Assembly (NCBI RefSeq): GCF_002741015.1
Contig: NZ_CP016616.1
Location: forward strand, 5,110,501-5,174,500
DNA: 64,000 nt
Source of the DNA: Microvirga ossetica
Lineage (GTDB): Bacteria > Pseudomonadota > Alphaproteobacteria > Rhizobiales > Beijerinckiaceae
Direction of reading: 5' to 3'
The number at the start of each line of letters is the position of its first letter. Position 1 is the first letter of the stretch. Positions 1 to 8,126 of this stretch are shown in pieces. Position numbers and translations under genes: made by a program. The notes under the pieces were generated by a model. It did no database searches, was not told the DNA's origin, and saw only the letters and a program-made list of their open reading frames with translations.

Positions 1-213
1 GGCGTAGAGGCCGTAGATTCCCGGCAGCCCGGATGCCACGGCGTAGGCGATGCCTACCGGGACGAGCATCGTCGCCAGCACCAGTCCAGCTACGAGATCG
101 TGCCGAAGCCATCCTGCTTCGTACCGGAGGAGGGTGCGCAGCCCGGGCATCCAGCGCAACCACCCGGCCCGATCACTCGGCCCGCGGTCATTCCCGCGTG
201 CGGTCAGGGTCAT
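1..213 (-). CDS. SulP family anion transporter, N-terminal part (cut by window edge)
   Basis: The first 71 codons of a SulP-type inorganic anion (sulfate or bicarbonate) transporter of the inner membrane. After a hydrophilic lead, the visible residues run into the first membrane segment with the family pattern LVAGLVLATMLVPVGIAYA followed by GLPGIYGLYA. I chose the ATG at 213 because GGGAGG lies six bases before it; in-frame ATGs at 240 and 231 lack this. It is the last visible gene of a minus-strand run (BASS transporter, PPK2, SulP) and probably shares their promoter. The rest of the protein, including any STAS domain, is outside the window, so substrate cannot be judged. Confidence 0.8.
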   Translation of the reverse strand, partial: MTLTARGNDRGPSDRAGWLRWMPGLRTLLRYEAGWLRHDLVAGLVLATMLVPVGIAYAVASGLPGIYGLYA

Positions 214-294
214 CACCGGCCTCCCGAGCATTCCGTCCATCTGCGGGCGCAGTCGCGTGGCGTCCGCAGATCTCCCGATTGGACCGCCGGTCGT

Positions 295-1134
295 TCAATA
301 CTGGGCCGGCACAACGTTGTTTGCGGGCAAACCCTCTTCGACCCGCTTGGGCTTCGGTTCGGCCTTCGGCACCCGCGGCAGGTCGACCTTGACCTTCTCG
401 TACGGAATCTTACTGAGCATGTGCGCGATCAGGTTGAGGCGCGCCCGGCGCTTGTCGTCGGAAGGTACGATGTACCAAGGGCTGACAGGCGTGTCCGTGC
501 CGCGCAACATGTCCTGGTATGCGACCGTGTAGTCCCACCAGAGACGCACCGACTCGGTGTCCATCGGGCTGAGCTTCCAGTGCTTGACCGGATCGTCGAT
601 CCGGTCGGCGAAGCGGCGCCGCTGCTCGTCCTGGCTGACATCGAGAAAGTACTTGAGCAGGATAATGCCGTTGTCGACGATCTCTCTCTCGATCGACGGT
701 ACGAGACGCATGAAGCGCTCGTACTCGTCCTTGCTGCAGAATCCCATCACCCGTTCCACGCCGGCCCGGTTGTACCAGGACCGGTCGAACAGCACGATCT
801 CGCCGGCGGCCGGGAAATGTGCCATGTATCGCTGGATGTAGAGCTGGCTCTTTTCCCGCTCTGTCGGTGCGGGCAAAGCGATGTGCCGAAACACTCTGGG
901 ACTTACCCGTTGCGTGATCCGGCTGATCACGCCGCCCTTGCCGGCGGTGTCGCGGCCCTCGAAGATCACGATGACACGGGCTCCCGTCGCTTTGACCCAG
1001 GTTTGCAGGCGGACGAGTTTCACCTGGAGCTTCCTCAGCTCGCTCTCGAATTCCTTCCGCTTCATGGGCGAGGGGATATCGTCCGCCTCCTCGAGTGCGG
1101 GTCCTTTCCTTTTCACGGCATCTTTCTGGCTCAT
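295..1134 (-). CDS. ppk2: Polyphosphate kinase 2 (PPK2 family)
   Basis: A 279-residue single-domain PPK2, which transfers phosphate between polyphosphate and nucleoside diphosphates in the cytoplasm, often to regenerate GTP or ATP. The Walker A loop GRDTAGKGG is near residues 60-68, and the Walker B and lid motif FDRSWYNR is near 116-123. Length fits the short class I enzymes. AAGGAG sits six bases before the ATG. It lies between the BASS transporter and SulP genes on the same strand with short gaps, so all three are probably co-transcribed. Polyphosphate-driven NTP supply fits the acetate-kinase and fermentation genes nearby. Whether it prefers ADP or GDP cannot be read from sequence alone. 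Confidence 0.93.
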   Translation of the reverse strand: MSQKDAVKRKGPALEEADDIPSPMKRKEFESELRKLQVKLVRLQTWVKATGARVIVIFEGRDTAGKGGVISRITQRVSPRVFRHIALPAPTEREKSQLYIQRYMAHFPAAGEIVLFDRSWYNRAGVERVMGFCSKDEYERFMRLVPSIEREIVDNGIILLKYFLDVSQDEQRRRFADRIDDPVKHWKLSPMDTESVRLWWDYTVAYQDMLRGTDTPVSPWYIVPSDDKRRARLNLIAHMLSKIPYEKVKVDLPRVPKAEPKPKRVEEGLPANNVVPAQY

Positions 1135-1182
1135 CTCAGGCTCCTTTCGATCTGGTCCTCCGCAATCGTTTCGAAGGCCTCG

Positions 1183-2067
1183 TCATGTCCTCGCGTTACC
1201 TCCCCACCGCACGTCCACTGGCGACAGGTTTCGCCGCCACCAGAGGGCCAGCAGGAAAGATCCGAGCAATTGGACGAGGCCGTAGGCCAGAACCGCCGTG
1301 AGAGCCGATGTGCCGACGACGGTGCCGGCTGCAATGACGAGGCCAAGGCCGACGTTGCGGATCGATGTCGTAAGCACCATCGCTTTGCGGTCTTCATCCC
1401 GCTGTCCGCCGGCAAACCATCCAATTCCAAGACTGATGCCCAGCAGGATCATCATGCTTGCAAACCCGCTGAACCGGATCCGGAGCAGCTCTGGGAATTG
1501 CGTCACCAGGATCGCCGCCAGCGTCGCCGCATTCAGAATCTTGCTCACTGCAATAGCAGGTCCCAGCAGCCTAGCCGCCAGATCCGGCCGCCAATGATTC
1601 ACGGCGAGCCCGCAGCACAAGGGCAGGAACTGGGTGGCAAGGATGGCTCCAATCATCCCGAGCGGGTCCACCCGGATATCCGCGCCGCCCGTGATCGGGG
1701 GGAGAAGGAGGAACAGAAGCAATGGTGCCATCAGCACCGAAGAGCTCGCCATGATCATCATCAGACCCACCGACATTGCGGACTTGCCGCCGGCGAGGGT
1801 GGTCAGGGGAGGGGCATAGGGGGCGCCCGGGCAAACGGCGAGGATCAGGATTCCGGTGGCGGCCAGCGGGTCAGCGTCCACGAGAAGCAGCAGGAACATC
1901 GCTGCCGCGGGGACGGCCACGTAATTGGCCAAGCTGGCGCGAAGGACTAAGCGCGTGTCATGCGCCACCTTGATCACGTCCGCGAGCTGGGCACCGAGGC
2001 CGGTGACCAGCATGAGTTCGATCAGCGTCACGGAGACGAGCGGACCGATCACTTGGTCGAGGCTCAT
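1183..2067 (-). CDS. Bile acid:sodium symporter (BASS) family transporter
   Basis: A 294-residue hydrophobic protein with about nine membrane helices and the BASS pattern around the CPGAPYAPPLTTLAGGKSA segment (about residues 78-96). The family couples Na+ to uptake of organic anions such as bile acids, pyruvate or pantoate; the substrate here is unknown. AGGAGG lies seven bases before the ATG. It is the first gene of the minus-strand run with ppk2 and SulP, and a copy of the 34-bp AraC-type element lies about 120 bp upstream at 2188-2221, pointing toward this gene. Confidence 0.8.
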   Translation of the reverse strand: MSLDQVIGPLVSVTLIELMLVTGLGAQLADVIKVAHDTRLVLRASLANYVAVPAAAMFLLLLVDADPLAATGILILAVCPGAPYAPPLTTLAGGKSAMSVGLMMIMASSSVLMAPLLLFLLLPPITGGADIRVDPLGMIGAILATQFLPLCCGLAVNHWRPDLAARLLGPAIAVSKILNAATLAAILVTQFPELLRIRFSGFASMMILLGISLGIGWFAGGQRDEDRKAMVLTTSIRNVGLGLVIAAGTVVGTSALTAVLAYGLVQLLGSFLLALWWRRNLSPVDVRWGGNART

Positions 2068-2187
2068 TCACGATCCTCCTGATCCATCCCGGTTCGGACC
2101 GGCATCCCTCCATCAGCGAGACATGGGCGCACTGGGCAGCTCCCGCCTTTGCTATATTGGATCATCATTACGCAAAGCGGCTCGATC

Positions 2188-2221
2188 CGCTTGACGCTTT
2201 GGGACAGAGCATTGACCCGAT
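2188..2221 (-). promoter_or_regulatory. 34-bp AraC-type element, copy 1 (upstream of BASS/ppk2/SulP)
   Basis: Read on the minus strand, the half-sites GGTCAA and GTCAAGC are in phase 21 bp apart with CTGTCCC between them, as in the other copies. The first half-site lacks the usual AAACT lead. TAATGA starts 18 bp after TCAAGC, where other copies have a -10-like hexamer. It faces the BASS gene, but also lies in the divergent gap 168 bp before the AraC gene at 2389, so it could serve autoregulation too. Confidence 0.6.
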
Positions 2222-2388
2222 GGGACGATGAGATGCCGGGTGCGCAGGAAAATTCTTCTAGTTGCCGCAATCGGGCGCTAACCTATCTTAGCTTGATGAA
2301 GATCAAAGCATCCGTCTCGAATTTGGTGTTTGATTGCGCCGACTGTGCGGCTTCGGGATAGCGATCTTTAGAACTCTGCGAGGCAGTC

Positions 2389-3492
2389 ATGATGATCAAT
2401 GACATCGTGTCTCCGGCTACAGGAAGCAGCGAGGAGAATTCCACATCGGGGCAGCCAATCCTCCTGGCGGGCCGCGGGCGGACTCTCCCTCCCGGCTATA
2501 TTCATCTGGGGGTTTCCAAGGAAATCGCGCCGACCCTGCGAGATTTCGGCGTCGAGCCCGATCCGGTCATCCGGGAGGCGGGGCTCGATCCCCATCTCTT
2601 CGAGGACGGCACGAACGTCATCCCCCATATGGCCTTGGGCCGGCTGCTTACCTTGAGCGTGGCTCGCACGAATTGCCCGCATTTCGGGCTTCTGGTCGGT
2701 CAGCGCGCCACGATCCTGTCCCTCGGCATGGTGGGGCGCCTGATGCAGCATTCCGAGACCCTGGGCGACGCCATGCGTGCTCTCGTGTCGAACCTGAGCA
2801 TCCAGAATCGGGGCGCCGTCCCGTCGCTCGCGATCAGTGGCGATGCGGCCTATTTCACATTCTCGGTCTACCAGCCCGAGGCGGAGAGCGCGGATCAGAT
2901 CTCGGACGGGTCCCTCGCCGTCGCAGTGAATGCCATAAGAGCCCTCTGCGGCTCTCACTGGAACCCGATGGAGATATTGTTGCCTCGTATTACTCCTGCG
3001 GATCAGGAACCGTTTCGGCGCCATTTCAGAGCTCCGGTGAGGTTCAACCAGGAAAGCGCCATCATCGTCTTCCCAGCCCGCGATTTGGGTCTGCGCATCG
3101 CCGGGGCCGATCCTCTGTTGCGGGCCATGCTGGAGGAGAGGATCCGGCAACTGAAGGGCGCGCAAGGTTCCGAATTCTCGGACGACATTAGGCGGTTGCT
3201 GCGTATGCGGCTGACGAGCAATCACTGCTCGGCCGATGACATCGCCCATTTGCTCACGATGCACCGGCGCACCCTGAGCCGCCGCTTGAAAGGCGGCGGC
3301 ATGGGCTACAGGGCGATCACGAACGAGATCCGCTTCGAGATCGCGCGTCAGTTGCTGCAGGATACCCAAGTGCCGCTCACCCAAATTGCGGCGGCCCTCG
3401 GCTATTCCGAAGCGAGCGCCTTCACCCGCGCCTTCCGGCGCTGGTCGGGCCAAACGCCGACAACATGGCGGGCTGAAGGCCATCCTGGCTGA
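2389..3492 (+). CDS. AraC family transcriptional regulator with N-terminal ligand domain
   Basis: A 367-residue regulator. Residues about 40-235 match the arabinose-binding-like sensor found in OruR/ArgR-type AraC proteins, and about 260-360 form the two helix-turn-helix units, with MHRRTLSRRLK in the first and the ending GYSEASAFTRAFRRWSG in the second. GAGG precedes the ATG. AraC proteins of this class usually activate by binding direct repeats about 21 bp apart near the -35 site. Six such 34-bp elements occur in this window, one in this gene's own upstream gap, which makes it a prime candidate for their activator. The inducer is unknown. The DNA-binding part is clearly related to the short AraC protein at 5076. 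Confidence 0.9.
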   Translation: MMINDIVSPATGSSEENSTSGQPILLAGRGRTLPPGYIHLGVSKEIAPTLRDFGVEPDPVIREAGLDPHLFEDGTNVIPHMALGRLLTLSVARTNCPHFGLLVGQRATILSLGMVGRLMQHSETLGDAMRALVSNLSIQNRGAVPSLAISGDAAYFTFSVYQPEAESADQISDGSLAVAVNAIRALCGSHWNPMEILLPRITPADQEPFRRHFRAPVRFNQESAIIVFPARDLGLRIAGADPLLRAMLEERIRQLKGAQGSEFSDDIRRLLRMRLTSNHCSADDIAHLLTMHRRTLSRRLKGGGMGYRAITNEIRFEIARQLLQDTQVPLTQIAAALGYSEASAFTRAFRRWSGQTPTTWRAEGHPG

Positions 3493-3507
3493 GCTCCGCC
3501 GCGGCTT

Positions 3508-3541
3508 AAACTGTCAAGAGATTGTCCCCACCGGTCAAGCA
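3508..3541 (+). promoter_or_regulatory. 34-bp AraC-type element, copy 2 (upstream of DUF2092 gene)
   Basis: One of the best copies: AAACTGTCAAG, then ATTGTCCCC, then CCGGTCAAGCA. The two TCAAG half-sites are exactly 21 bp apart. TACAGT, a plausible -10, starts 18 bp after TCAAGC at 3559-3564. The ATG of the exported DUF2092 protein is 114 bp beyond the element. Confidence 0.72.
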
Positions 3542-3654
3542 CGATGTGAACATCGGCCTACAGTAATCCTATGGCTGGCCTATGATTCCGTGCGTACGAA
3601 GCACGGGAGCTTTCGCCGGCTCGCGCCTGGAATAAATCCAGGGAGGATCGCACG

Positions 3655-4467
3655 ATGAACCGAGGGATCTATTTGGGTCGCGGAACTCCGCTTGCGAGAA
3701 TCCTGTTCCGGCTCGCAGCTGTCGTGGCCATCGTCGGCGTGCCCATGAGTGCCGCGCGGGCGGAGGAGGGCGAGGCGAAAGCCATTCTGAAAGCCATGAC
3801 GGATTATGTCAGTCGCCAGGAGAATCTGTCTCTGAAATACGATACCGATATCGAGGTGGTGACGCCGGCCGTCGAGAAAATTCAGTTCAGCGCCTCGGGC
3901 GATGTCACCATGAGCCGCCCGAACAAGTTCCGCATCAGTCGCGCCGGTGGCTATGCCGATATCGAACTCGTATCGGATGGCTCCAGCGTGACCATCCATG
4001 ACCGCGGCGGCAATCGCTTCGCGCAAGTTCCCGGGGGCGGCGCCTTCGACGAGGTTGTCGACAGGCTCCGGAGCGACGCTTCGCTTGAACTTCCCGGAGC
4101 CGATCTCTTGCTGTCGAAATCCTATGAGGAACTCATGGCGGGGGTGCTCGAGGCCAAGCATATCGGCCGCGGCGTCGTCGAGGGTGTCGAATGCGAGCAT
4201 CTGGCCTTCCGTAATCTCGAGACCGACTGGCAGATCTGGGTCGAAGTCGGCGAGAAGCCGGTGCCGCGTAAATATGTCATCACAAGCAAGGCGGTTGGGG
4301 CCGCGCCCCAGTACACGCTGCGGCTCCGGGACTGGAAAACCGGCGTCGCGCCGGCGCCGGACGCGTTTGCGTTCAAACCGCCCGCCGGCTCCACCGGAGT
4401 CTCGATCACCGTGCTCGATGACATCGACGAAATTCCAGCGGGTGTCGTTCCCGGAGGCGCGAAATGA
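3655..4467 (+). CDS. DUF2092 family exported protein (LolA-like fold)
   Basis: A 270-residue protein with an N-terminal signal peptide ending about residue 37 (VPMSAARAEEGEAK). The rest matches DUF2092, which is predicted to adopt a LolA/LolB-like half-barrel and so may bind a lipid or hydrophobic ligand in the periplasm; no family member function is settled as far as I know. GGGAGG precedes the ATG at good spacing. The stop overlaps the start of the next small gene (ATGA), so the two are translationally coupled. A 34-bp AraC-type element lies upstream. The function is inferred from fold only. Confidence 0.8.
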   Translation: MNRGIYLGRGTPLARILFRLAAVVAIVGVPMSAARAEEGEAKAILKAMTDYVSRQENLSLKYDTDIEVVTPAVEKIQFSASGDVTMSRPNKFRISRAGGYADIELVSDGSSVTIHDRGGNRFAQVPGGGAFDEVVDRLRSDASLELPGADLLLSKSYEELMAGVLEAKHIGRGVVEGVECEHLAFRNLETDWQIWVEVGEKPVPRKYVITSKAVGAAPQYTLRLRDWKTGVAPAPDAFAFKPPAGSTGVSITVLDDIDEIPAGVVPGGAK

Positions 4468-4769
4468 TCAGTTCAGACTTCAAGGTGATGTCCCGTGCCG
4501 CGCTCGCGCTTTTGGCCGGCGGTTTCGCCCTGTTCTGGAGCGGTGATGCACCGGTTCCGTCGGGCTCGTTGATCAGCCAGGCGGAGGCCAGGATCGGACG
4601 GCCGGCAACACCCATGAGCTATGCCGGTGTCGCGCGGCGGACAACCCGCAGGGGCGTCGCCTACGGGGCGGCAGCCGGAGCCGCTGCGGCAGGCACTTAC
4701 TACTATGCGACCCCAGGCTGCCGGCAGGTGGTGAATTCGTACGGGCAGATCGTAACCCGCTGCCCATAA
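4464..4769 (+). CDS. Small exported or membrane-anchored protein, unknown function
   Basis: A 101-residue protein starting four bases inside the DUF2092 gene. Residues 8-28 are hydrophobic (signal or anchor), a second Ala/Gly-rich stretch GAAAGAAAAGTYYYA lies near residues 68-82, and the end has the paired cysteines CRQVVNSYGQIVTRC. Short proteins of this pattern are common in Hyphomicrobiales, but I know no function. Coupling to the DUF2092 gene suggests they act together in the envelope. Confidence 0.7.
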   Translation: MISSDFKVMSRAALALLAGGFALFWSGDAPVPSGSLISQAEARIGRPATPMSYAGVARRTTRRGVAYGAAAGAAAAGTYYYATPGCRQVVNSYGQIVTRCP

Positions 4770-4968
4770 AACAAGCCCGCGCTCAAGCTGCTCTCCCGAT
4801 TGCGGGCGCGGAGATTTTGGATGTTGCCGGGGGTTGTTCGCCAGCGTTCGCGAAGGACGTGCTTGGCGAACTGCTCAACCAGAGCGACTCAAAGAATGCT
4901 TCGTGAGTTGCTTCGTGAAAGCCCGACATCGTCGCAGATTGCGATGGAGACTGCTTATCTTCGGTTCC

Positions 4969-5002
4969 TAAGTGTCACGAGCAAGGCAAGGCCGATCGAG
5001 CA
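4969..5002 (+). promoter_or_regulatory. Degenerate copy of the 34-bp AraC-type element
   Basis: TGTCA and CCGATCGAGCA fall at the same positions as in the six good copies, with the half-sites 21 bp apart. The central TTGTCCC is lost and no -10 hexamer follows at 18 bp. It ends 73 bp before the ATG of the short AraC gene at 5076. It may be a weak or repressor-type site, or chance; the rest of the 4770-5075 gap shows no gene. Confidence 0.3.
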
Positions 5003-5075
5003 CATGTGGTGAGGGATCGCTGCGACGTAGACGGTTCGGTAGCAGCAGGGCTGCCAAAATGGGGGGTAAGGAGCG

Positions 5076-5567
5076 ATGGAGATGCCATCCGCCCGCGGAC
5101 CAGACGAACCGAATTCGAGCCAAGGCTTTGGTTCAATCACCGAGGATCTGCGTCGGGTTCTTCGTACCGAACTGCTCCGGGGCGCCTGCTCGGCCACCAC
5201 GGTCGCCGGCCTTTTCTCGATGCATCGCCGCACCTTGCATCGTCATCTTCGTATGGAGGGCCGCGCATTCCGGCAGGTGGCCGATGGAATTCGCTTCGAG
5301 ATTGCGTGCGAGCTCCTCGAAAACACCGATATGGCTCTCGGTCAGGTCGCTGCAGCCCTGCAATACTCAGAGCTGAGCGCCTTCACACGAGCATTCCGGC
5401 GCTGGTCCGGGCAGAGCCCTTCGGCGTGGCGCACAAGTCATAGCCGTGTTCGGAAATCGCGGCGGCTCCGCTCGCCACGCGGCCCCGCTTTGCCTCTGGA
5501 TCCTGACAACCGCTCCGATCACGCAGGCAAGCTCTCCTGGCAGCATCCGAAAGGCAGCCCTGAGTAA
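5076..5567 (+). CDS. AraC-type protein reduced to the DNA-binding domain
   Basis: A 163-residue protein. Residues about 20-110 hold both AraC helix-turn-helix units (SMHRRTLHRHLR, then QYSELSAFTRAFRRWSG), closely related to the C-terminal domain of the regulator at 2389. It has no sensor domain, and the DNA upstream does not encode a missing one in any frame I can follow. The C-terminal 50 residues are Arg/Pro/Ser-rich and unlike the family. It may be a ligand-independent activator, a competitor for the same 34-bp sites, or a decayed duplicate. GGTAAGGAGCG lies before the ATG. Confidence 0.7.
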   Translation: MEMPSARGPDEPNSSQGFGSITEDLRRVLRTELLRGACSATTVAGLFSMHRRTLHRHLRMEGRAFRQVADGIRFEIACELLENTDMALGQVAAALQYSELSAFTRAFRRWSGQSPSAWRTSHSRVRKSRRLRSPRGPALPLDPDNRSDHAGKLSWQHPKGSPE

Positions 5568-5734
5568 GCCGTCCAGACGCGGATGATCGCACCATGCATT
5601 GAGAATGCCTCGCGGAACAACTATCCGTTCGGGCGTGCCGACCGGGGGAAGCCTGCTCTTGCAGGGATAACGCCATGGATCTCGCGCATCCAAGGTCGAG
5701 CAATGCTCGCGCTCATTTCCCGCCGGGCAGTCCT

Positions 5735-5768
5735 AAACTGTCAAATTAATGGCCCAACCGGTCAAGCA
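5735..5768 (+). promoter_or_regulatory. 34-bp AraC-type element, copy 3 (upstream of pta-ackA)
   Basis: AAACTGTCAA, a variant core ATGGCCC, then ACCGGTCAAGCA, with half-sites 21 bp apart. CATACT starts 18 bp after TCAAGC. The element lies 150 bp before the phosphotransacetylase ATG, in a 350-bp gap (5568-5917) where I see no other gene. It is the only good copy whose core departs from TGTCCC. Confidence 0.65.
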
Positions 5769-5917
5769 GCGGGTTGAGGACGAGCCATACTTGCCTCTGC
5801 AAGACGGGCGTCGCGGACATAAGCCCAGGCATTGTTCCGGCACGCCCCTTTGTCACACCCGGCGAGAACCCGGCGGTCAATCGCAACGCCCATCGGCAGC
5901 AGAACGTGGAGGCAATC

Positions 5918-6898
5918 ATGACGATTGCGGTTTCAGCCCAGGGTGTGTCTCAGCATGGTCAGCGGCAGCACGACAAGTACGACCGACTCGTGGCGACCGC
6001 GCAATCTGTTCCGAAGTTGAAGGTCGCGGTTGCCCACCCCTGCGATCCGGCATCCTTGGGCGCCGTGCTCGAGGCGGTCGCGCTCGGCCTGATCGAGCCG
6101 ATCCTCTGCGGGCCCAAGGCCAAGATTGAGGCGGTGGGAGAGGCGCTCGGCAAGGATATCTCTGGGTTGCGCATCGTGGATGTGCCGCACAGCCATGCTG
6201 CTGCGGCAGCGGCCGTCGACCTCGTGAAGGCCGGCGAGGCGGAAGCCTTGATGAAGGGCAGCCTGCATACGGACGAGCTCATGGGCGCCGTGGTTCGCCG
6301 TGAGGGCGGCCTGCGGACCGCCCGGCGGATCAGCCACTGCTTCGTCATGGACGTTCCCGGCCATGAGACTGCGCTCATCATCACCGATGCTGCGGTGAAT
6401 ATTGCGCCGACGCTGGAGGACAAGGTCCATATCGTCCAGAACGCCATCGACCTTGCCCGGGCTCTGCGGGTCGATCCGGTGCTGGTGGCGATTCTATCGG
6501 CGATGGAGACCGTGAACCCGAAGGTGCCCTCGACCATCGAGGCTGCGGCATTGTGCAAGATGGCGGACCGCGGGCAGATCACGGGCGGTATCCTCGACGG
6601 CCCCCTCGCGCTCGACAACGCCATCGACCTCGGTGCGGCGACGATCAAGAAAATCCAGTCGCCGGTTGCCGGGAAGGCCAACGTGCTTGTGGTCCCGGAC
6701 CTGGAGGCCGGCAACATGCTCGCCAAGAGCCTGACCTTCCTCGCCGATGCGGATGCCGCCGGCATCGTGCTCGGCGCCCGCGTCCCGATCATCCTCACGA
6801 GCCGGGCCGATTCGACGATCACCCGGCTGGCCTCCTGCGCCGTAGCCTCACTCGTCGCCGAAGCGCAACGCTCGCAGCTTTCCATTCCGGAGGTCTGA
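5918..6898 (+). CDS. pta: Phosphate acetyltransferase / phosphate acyltransferase
   Basis: A 326-residue enzyme of the phosphate acetyl/butyryltransferase family, which makes acetyl phosphate and CoA from acetyl-CoA and phosphate in the cytoplasm. Family landmarks are MKGSLHTDELM (about residues 110-120), the HETALIITDAAVNI region, and the C-terminal segment with GKANVLVVPDLEAGNML. I chose ATG 5918 because GTGGAGG lies just before it; an in-frame ATG at 5774 would add 48 non-homologous residues. It is followed three bases later by acetate kinase, so the pair forms the acetate-producing, ATP-generating branch. Many relatives in this order act on acetyl-CoA; butyryl specificity is possible. Confidence 0.9.
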   Translation: MTIAVSAQGVSQHGQRQHDKYDRLVATAQSVPKLKVAVAHPCDPASLGAVLEAVALGLIEPILCGPKAKIEAVGEALGKDISGLRIVDVPHSHAAAAAAVDLVKAGEAEALMKGSLHTDELMGAVVRREGGLRTARRISHCFVMDVPGHETALIITDAAVNIAPTLEDKVHIVQNAIDLARALRVDPVLVAILSAMETVNPKVPSTIEAAALCKMADRGQITGGILDGPLALDNAIDLGAATIKKIQSPVAGKANVLVVPDLEAGNMLAKSLTFLADADAAGIVLGARVPIILTSRADSTITRLASCAVASLVAEAQRSQLSIPEV

Positions 6899-6901
6899 TC
6901 C

Positions 6902-8110
6902 ATGACACCGGTCCTGATCGTCCTCAACGCGGGGTCATCGAGCCTCAAGTTCCAGGTCTTCGACATGCCGGATGGGGAGGAACCTCAGCTTGTCTGGAGA
7001 GGTCTATACGAGGGTCTGGGCGGCGATGCGCGTTTCACCGTCAAGGATGCGAGCGGAAGCATTCTGGACGAGAGCTCCTGGGGCCAGGGCGAGGAGATCG
7101 GGCATGAGGAATCGCTGATGCATCTCATCGCGTGGTTGCGCGAGCATCAGGAAGGGCGCAAGCTCGTCGCCATCGGACACAGGGTCGTCCACGGTGGCGC
7201 GACCTATTCCGGCCCGGTGCTGGTCGACGAAACCGTCCTCCAGGCGCTTGAGGCGCTGGTGCCGCTCGCGCCTTTGCATCAGCCCCATAACCTGGAGCCG
7301 ATCCGGATTGTGCGACGCCGCCTTCCGGGGATGCCGCAGGTTGCCTGTTTCGATACTGCCTTCCATCAAACCCAATCGGACATCGCGACTTTGTTCGCCC
7401 TGCCGCGCGAAATGCGCGATCGCGGCGTTCGGCGTTACGGCTTCCACGGGCTGTCCTACGACTACATCGCGTCCATCCTGAAAGACTACGATCCCCGTCT
7501 CGCCGAGGGCCGGGTGATCGTCGCGCATCTCGGAAACGGCGCGAGCCTGTGCGCTCTTCGAAACGGCAGGAGCATTGCGACAACCATGGGCTTCTCCGCT
7601 CTCGACGGCCTCCCGATGGGAACGCGCTGCGGCGCCGTCGACGCCGGCGTCATCTTCTTCATGTTGCGGGAGATGAAGCTCAGTCCGGAGGCAGCCGAAC
7701 GCATGCTCTACACCAAGTCCGGGCTTCTTGGCGTCTCCGGCCTGTCGAATGACATGCGGGTCTTGAGGACCAATGCGGCAACGAACCCGGATGCCAAGCG
7801 CGCCATCGAGCTGTTCATCTATCGCATCACGCGCGAAATCGGATCGCTGGTCGCGGCCTTGGGCGGCATCGACGGTCTCGTCTTCACGGCCGGGATCGGA
7901 GAGAACGACGCGGCGACACGCGCCGAGGTGGTCGACGGCCTCGCATGGGCCGGCCTTACCCTCGATGAATCTGCCAACGGCACCGCCGGCCCGCGGATTT
8001 CCTCGGGATCCGGCTCGTCGGTGTGGGTCGTTCCAACAAACGAGGAACTGGTGATCGCACGGCAGACGCGCAGCGTTCTGGGCGACACCCAGGCTCGGCT
8101 TGCATCCTGA
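6902..8110 (+). CDS. ackA: Acetate kinase (acetate/propionate kinase family)
   Basis: A 402-residue cytoplasmic kinase that turns acetyl phosphate and ADP into acetate and ATP. Visible motifs are NAGSSSLKFQ at the N-terminus, VVHGG near residue 97, DTAFHQT near 153, HLGNGAS near 208, MGTRCGAVDAG near 240 and FTAGIGEN near 325. The TRCGAVDAG segment replaces the commoner TRSGDLDPG, as I recall from other alphaproteobacterial paralogues. Start has GGAGG eight bases upstream, inside the end of pta. It is part of the pta, ackA, unknown, DUF3141, fabI run. Confidence 0.94.
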   Translation: MTPVLIVLNAGSSSLKFQVFDMPDGEEPQLVWRGLYEGLGGDARFTVKDASGSILDESSWGQGEEIGHEESLMHLIAWLREHQEGRKLVAIGHRVVHGGATYSGPVLVDETVLQALEALVPLAPLHQPHNLEPIRIVRRRLPGMPQVACFDTAFHQTQSDIATLFALPREMRDRGVRRYGFHGLSYDYIASILKDYDPRLAEGRVIVAHLGNGASLCALRNGRSIATTMGFSALDGLPMGTRCGAVDAGVIFFMLREMKLSPEAAERMLYTKSGLLGVSGLSNDMRVLRTNAATNPDAKRAIELFIYRITREIGSLVAALGGIDGLVFTAGIGENDAATRAEVVDGLAWAGLTLDESANGTAGPRISSGSGSSVWVVPTNEELVIARQTRSVLGDTQARLAS

Positions 8111-8126
8111 ACAGGGAGATTATGTC

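Noticed and set aside
100..1950. A 616-codon open frame on the plus strand
   Set aside because: It lies antisense to ppk2 and the BASS transporter, both with clear motifs and ribosome sites. The frame is open only because of high GC.
5583..5777. A 64-codon frame before pta
   Set aside because: It runs through the 34-bp element and has no recognisable protein pattern.
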